This document shows, one piece after another, positions 5,909-10,178 of a DNA stretch of 10,178 nucleotides. The notes beneath the pieces were generated by a model. The model made no database searches. It was not told the origin of the DNA and saw nothing but the letters and a program-made list of their open reading frames with translations. Made by a program: the position numbers and the translations under genes. This stretch comes from Desulfurococcales archaeon (GTDB lineage Archaea; Thermoproteota; Thermoprotei_A; Sulfolobales; Desulfurococcaceae): positions 1-10,178 of the forward strand of contig JALVHX010000152.1 of assembly GCA_027028805.1 (NCBI GenBank), given 5' to 3'. How positions within the stretch are numbered: position 1 is the stretch's first letter; every line of letters begins with the position of its first letter.

Positions 5909-8029
5909 CTATATGATCGTGAAGAGCAGGTAGGCTAGTATCATTGATACGTATGCGACGCTCATCATCACGGCTATTGTTGTGAGGGCTATCTTGAGGC
6001 TCCTGGTCTCCTGGTATATTACTGCTAGTGTTGCGAGGCAGGGGACGTAGAGTGTTGTGAAAATCGTTAGCGCGGCTACCTGCGCGTCGCCGAGACCCAT
6101 GCTCCTTATCGCCTCGGCGGCGCTCGGCTTCCCCGTGGCGATCGTTAGGGCGCCTATAACGGCCTCCTTGGCGACGAAGCCTATGAGGAGTGCGAAGGCC
6201 GTGATCCACGCGGGGTCTCCCTCGAGGCCTATGGGGGCTAGGAGTGGAGCGAAAACCCTGGCCACCGCGGCGGCTATGCTGTCGCGCGGCGACGCGGCCG
6301 GCGAGAGCCCCGGGGTGTAGCTCACTATGAACCAGATCAGTATGCTGAGCAGGAATATTATGGAGCCGGCCTTCGCCAGGAAATGCTTTGCCGCGTCCCA
6401 TGTAAGCCACCAGACGACCTTGGCGCTGGGCCTGTGGAGAGGGGGGAGCTCTAGGAGTAGCTCGGGCTCCTCCCGCTCCTCCTCGAGCATGTAGAGGATC
6501 TTGTTTACGCCGGCGAAGACCAGGAAGGCGACGATGTATGCGAGTATGACTATGAGGAGGCCCTCGATCCCCCTTAGGGCGGAGGCCACCGCGAGTATTA
6601 CGACGAGGCGGGCCTGGCAGGGTATGAAGGGGAGCGTCATCGCAAGCCTAATCCTCTCCCTCGCGCTCGGAGTAGCCCTAGCCGCCATCACGCCCGGCAC
6701 GTTGCATCCGAGGCTGAGCGTTATCGGGAACACCGCGTGGCCGCTTACACCGATCCTTGAGAGGATGGGGTGGAGGCTCAGCGCTATCCTCGGCGCCAGC
6801 CCCGCGTCTTCGAGGACCGCCAGGAAGAACGCCACCAGTATTATTAGGGGGAGGAATATCAGCACCGCGCCGACCCCGGGTATTATGCCGCCCGCAACTA
6901 TGTCGCGGATAAATCCTTCTGGTAGCGAGGCGTTCGCCGCATCTATCAGTGCGTCGACGCCCTCCTCCAGGTAGGCGCCGAGGCTGTGCTCCTCAACCCA
7001 CTCCGCGGCCCCCGGCATCCCAGCCTCGTGGAGAAGTATGTTTAGGGGGAACCCGGTGTTTATCGTGAACACTGTGAGGAACACGGCTAACAGTATCATT
7101 GTTGAGAGAACGGGGCCGGCGACGGGGTGGGAGAACAGCCTATCAATCCTCTCGGATCTCTCCCTCACCCCGGTCTCAACCCTCACGACGGCAGGCGACA
7201 CTATGCTGTAGAGGTACTGGAACCTCTTCCTGCTGAACAGCTCCTCCGGCCGGGTTCGGAATATGTTCTCTATATCGATCCTCATTGAGTGTATGGCCTT
7301 CACCACGTCCTCGGCGCCCTCGCGGCGCAGGAGCTCCTCGAGGTTATCGTCTCCCTCCAGTAGCCTCACCGCTATCCATCTAGCCGGGAGCCTCTCGGCG
7401 AGCCTTGTCTTGGAGACAAGCTTCTCCGCCTCCCTCACATAGGGCTCCAGCTCCCGGTAGTCTATCCTGAGCGGCTCCCTCCTCCCCGCCCGCCCCTCCG
7501 CGACATCGATGATCGCGTCCAATAGCTCCTCGATCCCCATCTCCTTGACGGCCGACACAGGTATAACGGGGACCCCGAGCCTCCGGGCTATCGCGTCGTG
7601 GTGTATGTGGATGCCGTGGGAGTGCGCTATATCTGATTTCGTGAAAGCTATTACGACGCGGGGCGTTATCTCGAGGGTCTGTAGAGCGAGATACATTGTC
7701 CTCTCAGGGGCCAGGCTGTCGACGAGAACCAGTACGACGTCGGCGCCGCCGCTCAATATATAGTTCCTCGCGATGAGCTCCTCGAGAGTCGACGCCGAGA
7801 ACCCGTAGATCCCGGGCAGGTCGACGAAGTGGAGGAGCCGGCCCCTATGCCTCCTATAACCCTCATGCTTCTCAACGGTCACGCCAGGCCAGTTGGCCAC
7901 GTGCACGTTCCTGCCCGTCAACACGTTGAACAACGTGCTCTTACCGACATTCGGCTGGCCCACGACCGCTACATGTATGACTCGCTCCTCGTTCTCGCCG
8001 GCCACTTCTCTGCGTCCGCGCCTAAACAT
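5909..8029 (-). CDS. feoB: Ferrous iron transporter FeoB
   Basis: The 706-residue membrane protein imports Fe(II) and carries an N-terminal GTPase domain. G1 is GQPNVGKS (24-31), G2 is Thr51 in PGVTVE, G3 is DLPG (70-73), G5 is SA (159-160). G4 is TKSD (130-133) instead of NKxD. A linker to ~290 precedes the membrane part, which holds the Gate-type motif GVGAVLIFLPLI, the cysteine motif LGCNVPG, PFIPCQARL, and near the end the second Gate-type segment with YVPCLATLAV. All are standard FeoB core elements and the length is usual for an archaeal FeoB. Five histidines lie just after G4 (136, 138, 141, 143, 144). The start is ATG 8029 with GGTGAT 5 bases upstream. It lies 112 bases downstream of feoA, probably in one transcript, although a secondary promoter in the gap cannot be excluded. 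Confidence 0.97.
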   Translation of the reverse strand: MFRRGRREVAGENEERVIHVAVVGQPNVGKSTLFNVLTGRNVHVANWPGVTVEKHEGYRRHRGRLLHFVDLPGIYGFSASTLEELIARNYILSGGADVVLVLVDSLAPERTMYLALQTLEITPRVVIAFTKSDIAHSHGIHIHHDAIARRLGVPVIPVSAVKEMGIEELLDAIIDVAEGRAGRREPLRIDYRELEPYVREAEKLVSKTRLAERLPARWIAVRLLEGDDNLEELLRREGAEDVVKAIHSMRIDIENIFRTRPEELFSRKRFQYLYSIVSPAVVRVETGVRERSERIDRLFSHPVAGPVLSTMILLAVFLTVFTINTGFPLNILLHEAGMPGAAEWVEEHSLGAYLEEGVDALIDAANASLPEGFIRDIVAGGIIPGVGAVLIFLPLIILVAFFLAVLEDAGLAPRIALSLHPILSRIGVSGHAVFPITLSLGCNVPGVMAARATPSARERIRLAMTLPFIPCQARLVVILAVASALRGIEGLLIVILAYIVAFLVFAGVNKILYMLEEEREEPELLLELPPLHRPSAKVVWWLTWDAAKHFLAKAGSIIFLLSILIWFIVSYTPGLSPAASPRDSIAAAVARVFAPLLAPIGLEGDPAWITAFALLIGFVAKEAVIGALTIATGKPSAAEAIRSMGLGDAQVAALTIFTTLYVPCLATLAVIYQETRSLKIALTTIAVMMSVAYVSMILAYLLFTII

Positions 8030-8101
8030 ATATCATCACCGGCGGAGGCCTATCCGGGCCCAGCGCCCCAGGGATCCCTTATGGGAGAAGGATGAGCATT
8101 C

Positions 8102-8119
8102 CCCCGGGCTTTCGCGGGG
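8102..8119 (-). other. GNRA-capped hairpin between feoA and feoB
   Basis: On the minus-strand RNA, CCCCGC-GAAA-GCCCGGGG folds with a GC/GC inner stem, a GAAA tetraloop, a CC bulge and four outer C-G pairs. It is in the 112-base feoA-feoB gap and could be a processing or stability element. No U-tract follows it. Confidence 0.3.
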
Positions 8120-8141
8120 AGAGGCGGCGGCCGATAGGGGG

Positions 8142-8369
8142 CTAGAGGGGTTCTACGAGTATCCTCCTCGCGATCCCCCTGCCGATCGCTATGGTTATGC
8201 CCATGCTACTAACTATTATTGGGCCGACGCCGTGGTTGGCTACGACGCGTACCAGGGATCCGGGCGTGAAACCCATTTGGAGGAGCCTGTTCCTCCACCT
8301 CCCCGGCGCGTCTATCCTTATTATCCTGGCTGTTTTACCCGGCGGCAACGCGTCCAGCGTCGTCGGCAA
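8142..8369 (-). CDS. feoA: FeoA small SH3-like iron-transport protein
   Basis: This 75-residue protein has the FeoA layout: L..LPPGKTARIIRI, then RNRLLQMGFTPGSLVRVV, then GPIIVSSMGITIAIGRGIARRILV. The LxxMGFTPG segment is the best family marker. FeoA is a small cytoplasmic SH3-like partner of FeoB and is needed for full Fe(II) uptake in bacteria. The start is TTG 8369 with GGGTGA (8376-8381) 6 bases upstream; there is no ATG in reach that keeps the LPPG segment. It is the first gene of the feoAB unit, with a TATA box about 55 bases upstream and a palindrome covering the ribosome-binding site and start codon. Only 108 bases separate it from the hypE stop on the same strand. Confidence 0.93.
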   Translation of the reverse strand: MPTTLDALPPGKTARIIRIDAPGRWRNRLLQMGFTPGSLVRVVANHGVGPIIVSSMGITIAIGRGIARRILVEPL

Positions 8370-8387
8370 GTTAGGTCACCCTAATTT
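8368..8387 (-). promoter_or_regulatory. Palindromic operator candidate at the feoA start
   Basis: On the + strand the centre reads TTAGG-TCAC-CCTAA (8371-8384), and the flanks AAg/tTT extend it to 7 of 8 paired positions per arm. TTAGG/CCTAA arms are like those of DtxR/IdeR iron-repressor boxes, though the spacing differs from the 19-base bacterial consensus. The site contains the GGGTGA ribosome-binding site and touches the TTG start, downstream of the expected transcription start. Iron control is inferred from the gene it sits on. Confidence 0.42.
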
Positions 8388-8420
8388 CTGCGAGGCTGGT
8401 ATCATTAATTGATCAACCGA

Positions 8421-8430
8421 GATTATATAT
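8421..8430 (-). promoter_or_regulatory. TATA box for feoAB
   Basis: On the minus strand this reads ATATATAATC, the most AT-rich stretch between hypE and feoA. It predicts a transcription start near 8400 and a leader of about 30 bases. A perfect TTGATCAA palindrome (8409-8416) lies between the box and the expected start point. Confidence 0.55.
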
Positions 8431-8477
8431 GTGTCCTGTAGAAGCACCCTATGTGTTTCTCCGGGGAGACTCTGTGG

Positions 8478-9494
8478 CTAGCATATGCGTGGCACTATTT
8501 CTCCGCTCGGCTTCTCGAGTATCCTCAGGCCCCCGACGCCTGTCTCCAGGAGCACTGGGAACATTTTCTCCTCGACAACCTCTCCGATCACGGCGGCCTC
8601 CGTGTAGCCTGCGGCGTGGAGGGCGGAGAGCACTTTTTCGGCGTCGCCGCGTTTCGCCACGATCACGGCCTGGCCCTCTGATGCGAGCGCTAACGGGTCT
8701 ACGCCCGCTATGTCGGCGATCCCCCTCGTCTCCTCCCTCACGGGCACCTTGTCGCCCCACACTATTATCGTTACGCCGCTCGCCTCCGCTATCTCGTTGA
8801 GAGCCATCGCCAGGCCCCCGCGCGTGGGATCCTTCGCCGCATGGATCTCTCCCGCGTTCATCGCCGCCTCTATGGCGGGGCCTATGTAGCGGGCGTCGCT
8901 TCTCAGGCTCGTCTCGAAGCCCAGCTGGTGGGCCAGCACCACGGCGCCGTGGTCCCCTACGGGCCCAGTCACTATGACGAGGTCCCCTATCCTGGCCCCG
9001 TCTTTCCGTAGAAGCCTATCCGCAACCCCTACGCCGAAACCGGTGACAGCTATCTCGTCGACGCCGCCGCGCGGCATAACCTTTATGTCGCCGCCGAGGA
9101 GCGCGGCGCCCGCCTCGTTCACTATCCCCGCCATGGACTCGATTATTTTCTCGAGGCTCTTCCTGGGGAAGCCCTCCTCTATCAGCAACGTGTCCATGAA
9201 GCCGATGGGCCTCGCCCCCATAACGGCGAGGTCGTTGAGTGTGCCGGCGGCGGCTAGGACGCCTATGTCTCCTCCCGGGAAGAACACGGGCTTGACGGTA
9301 TAGGTGTCTATTGTGAAGACGAGGTATTTGTCGCCATAGGGCAGGAAGGCCCCGTCGTCTAGGAGATCGACTCCTCCCCCGTTCTCGGGGGCCCATTTCC
9401 TGAAGAAACGCCTTATATAGAGTATGAGCTCCTCGGTCTCAACGCCTCCCCCGCCGTGGGGGAGACCGATCCTGTCTCCAGCCGCGGCTACCAA
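8478..9494 (-). CDS. hypE: Hydrogenase maturation protein HypE
   Basis: HypE takes a carbamoyl group from HypF on its C-terminal cysteine and dehydrates it with ATP to a thiocyanate, the source of CN ligands in [NiFe] hydrogenase. The protein ends in PRIC, the required terminal cysteine (Cys338). Family motifs are HGGGG near the N-terminus, FFPGGDIGVLAAAGTLNDLAV..GARP in the ATP-binding domain and PTRGGLAMALNEIA in the C-terminal domain. TTG 9494 is chosen because GGGGGAG (9501-9507) lies 6 bases upstream, it gives 338 residues, the usual HypE length, and a TATATAAA box near 9546 would start RNA between the two candidates. ATG 9533 (351 residues) has no ribosome-binding site but could be nearly leaderless from a box at 9557-9564. 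No other hyp gene or hydrogenase subunit is in the window, so partners must lie elsewhere. Confidence 0.95.
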   Translation of the reverse strand: MVAAAGDRIGLPHGGGGVETEELILYIRRFFRKWAPENGGGVDLLDDGAFLPYGDKYLVFTIDTYTVKPVFFPGGDIGVLAAAGTLNDLAVMGARPIGFMDTLLIEEGFPRKSLEKIIESMAGIVNEAGAALLGGDIKVMPRGGVDEIAVTGFGVGVADRLLRKDGARIGDLVIVTGPVGDHGAVVLAHQLGFETSLRSDARYIGPAIEAAMNAGEIHAAKDPTRGGLAMALNEIAEASGVTIIVWGDKVPVREETRGIADIAGVDPLALASEGQAVIVAKRGDAEKVLSALHAAGYTEAAVIGEVVEEKMFPVLLETGVGGLRILEKPSGEIVPRIC

Positions 9495-9540
9495 GCCGTT
9501 CTCCCCCGGAGACGATGCATCGGCGCGCTCCATGACTAAG

Positions 9541-9564
9541 GTTTATATATTATGGATAATAAAC
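9541..9564. promoter_or_regulatory. Divergent promoter between hypE and the DUF2258-like gene
   Basis: An AT-rich block opens with GTTTAT (9541-9546) and closes with ATAAAC (9559-9564), so both strands show a GTTTAT-type TATA box 24 bases apart. On the + strand GTTTATATAT predicts a start near 9570 for the gene at 9604. On the minus strand either GTTTATTATC or TATATAAA (near 9546) could serve hypE. Confidence 0.55.
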
Positions 9565-9588
9565 ATGGAATATTGATCCGATCGCCTA

Positions 9589-9594
9589 GGAGGT
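9589..9594 (+). promoter_or_regulatory. Ribosome-binding site of the DUF2258-like gene
   Basis: GGAGGT, the best match to the archaeal anti-Shine-Dalgarno sequence in the window, 9 bases ahead of ATG 9604. Confidence 0.65.
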
Positions 9595-9603
9595 TATAGG
9601 GCC

Positions 9604-9999
9604 ATGCCCGTGGTCAGGACAGGGCCGGTGCGCGTAAGCGGGTACGCGATCAAGCTCAGGAGGGTTATAAACGCGGTTCTCCGCGACAGATACAAGTCCG
9701 GCGAGCTCGACGCCAAGCTCGTCAACAAGCTCATCTCAGAGCTCAACGCGAGAATATACCAGGTGCTCGTGGAGAAGTTCGAGGTACCCAAGGAGGCTGT
9801 CGCCAACATAGTCGTCGACTTCGACGTGGAGGATGGCAAGATGATCATAAACGATATACAGATAGAGGTATTCGACAAAGACGAGATCCTGAGCGAAAAC
9901 GCCACAAAAGAAGTAAAGAGGCTAATAGAGAAAATGCCGATCACAATACAGGAGACCAGCGGCGAAAAACAAGAAGAACAAGGACAAGAAAAAGAATAA
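9604..9999 (+). CDS. DUF2258-like conserved crenarchaeal protein
   Basis: This 131-residue soluble protein resembles the crenarchaeal DUF2258 family from memory: VRVSGYAIKLRRVINAVLRD, then alternating helix and strand, ELNARIYQVLVEKF, and VDFDVEDGKMIINDIQIEVF. No biochemical role is established for it as far as I know. The core is about 110 residues; the last ~20 (EKQEEQGQEKE and before) are a charged, probably disordered tail. The start is ATG 9604 with GGAGGT 9 bases upstream. It is divergent from hypE and shares an AT-rich promoter region. Codons shift strongly to A-ending forms (ATA, AAA, CAA, GAA) in the second half. The exact DUF number (DUF2258 or a related crenarchaeal family such as DUF2286) is my uncertain recollection; the gene call itself is secure. 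Confidence 0.82.
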   Translation: MPVVRTGPVRVSGYAIKLRRVINAVLRDRYKSGELDAKLVNKLISELNARIYQVLVEKFEVPKEAVANIVVDFDVEDGKMIINDIQIEVFDKDEILSENATKEVKRLIEKMPITIQETSGEKQEEQGQEKE

Positions 10000-10178
10000 C
10001 CAACGAGAAGAAAACAACCACAAAGCCAGGCACCAAGAAACACCCCTCAGACACCACACCGCCAAGGCCGATGCATACATGTTGGGATCAAGGATCATTA
10101 TTTCCGCAGAAAGTTTGATCCAAGGCTACTGAACATGATGCTCGGCCGGGAAACCGGGCCAGCCAAAAAGGCTGTTGA
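10000..10178. other. Right-edge region without a confident gene; three hairpins
   Basis: The first ~70 bases are C/A-rich and nearly T-free. Then come TTGG(G)ATCAA (10082-10091) facing TTGATCCAA (10115-10123) across a 23-base loop; GGCCGG-GAAA-CCGG(G)CC (10144-10160), a GNRA-capped stem; and CAGCC-AAAAA-GGCTG (10160-10174), which shares one base with the previous stem. Frame 1 stays open to the window end but has no start codon before ATG 10135, so at most the first residues of another gene (MMLGRETGPAKKAV) could be present. A structured RNA, a terminator region or the start of a truncated gene are all possible. Confidence 0.3.

Noticed and set aside
5778..6410. A 210-residue minus-strand open frame
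   Set aside because: It lies in another frame of the certain feoB gene and has a low-complexity Arg/Pro/His-rich product typical of GC-rich shadow frames.
8458..8469. TCTCCGGGGAGA palindrome after hypE as a terminator
   Set aside because: The stem is short, no U-tract follows, and hairpin terminators are not typical of crenarchaea.
8449..8800. Open frames on both strands at the hypE 3' end
   Set aside because: They are Arg/Pro/Ser-rich shadows of hypE, which has complete family motifs.
10000..10178. Frame 1 open after the stop at 9997-9999, as an extension or new gene
   Set aside because: It has no start codon before 10135, and its openness is explained by the lack of T, which removes stop codons. 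Readthrough of TAA has no support.
10066..10178. C/D-box guide RNA suggested by CTGA and ATGATG near 10129-10140
   Set aside because: The boxes are not at guide-RNA spacing: no good box C lies 10-15 bases before CTGA and no box D follows at the right distance.
1..10178. CRISPR array, tRNA, rRNA or insertion sequence
   Set aside because: No regularly spaced repeats, cloverleaf with T-arm consensus, rRNA core motifs, transposase or terminal repeats were seen by eye.

Overview
The window looks like a chromosomal segment of a hyperthermophilic crenarchaeon (Thermoproteota), most likely Desulfurococcales or Pyrodictiaceae. The evidence is GC-rich coding with many AGG, ATA, CTC and GCC codons, archaeal TATA boxes ahead of transcription units, GGTG/GGAGG ribosome-binding sites, frequent GTG or TTG starts, and archaeal versions of FeoB, HypE and a DUF2258-like protein. 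The genus is not resolved from sequence alone.

Layout. Bases 1-621 (+) are the 3' end of a ClC chloride channel/antiporter with a C-terminal CBS pair. An AT-rich gap with a good TATA box follows. Next comes a two-gene + strand operon (758-3308) for two unrecognised cell-surface proteins: an N-terminally anchored, sequon-rich protein, and a signal-peptide protein with a calcium-loop repeat and a C-terminal membrane anchor. This operon converges on, and overlaps by 31 bases, a minus-strand cluster. In transcription order that cluster is an unknown basic-tailed protein (5765-5253), a phosphoglucomutase/phosphomannomutase-family enzyme (5206-3806) and an ADP-ribose-pyrophosphatase-type Nudix hydrolase (3799-3278). 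Upstream on the same strand lie feoA-feoB (8369-5909), the ferrous-iron uptake pair, and hypE (9494-8478), a [NiFe]-hydrogenase maturation enzyme. An AT-rich divergent promoter separates hypE from a + strand DUF2258-like gene (9604-9999). The last 180 bases hold no confident gene but contain several hairpins.

How the genes fit together. feoAB brings in Fe(II). HypE helps make the CN ligands of the Fe in [NiFe] hydrogenase, so iron supply and hydrogenase maturation sit side by side, although each has its own apparent promoter. The mutase and Nudix enzyme suggest sugar-phosphate and ADP-sugar metabolism. The most unusual signals are a TTAGG-N4-CCTAA palindrome over the feoA ribosome-binding site and start codon, a possible pseudoknot in the leader of the unknown 5253-5765 gene, the surface-protein pair, and a T-depleted stretch followed by hairpins at the right edge. 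No mobile element, CRISPR array, tRNA or rRNA was seen.
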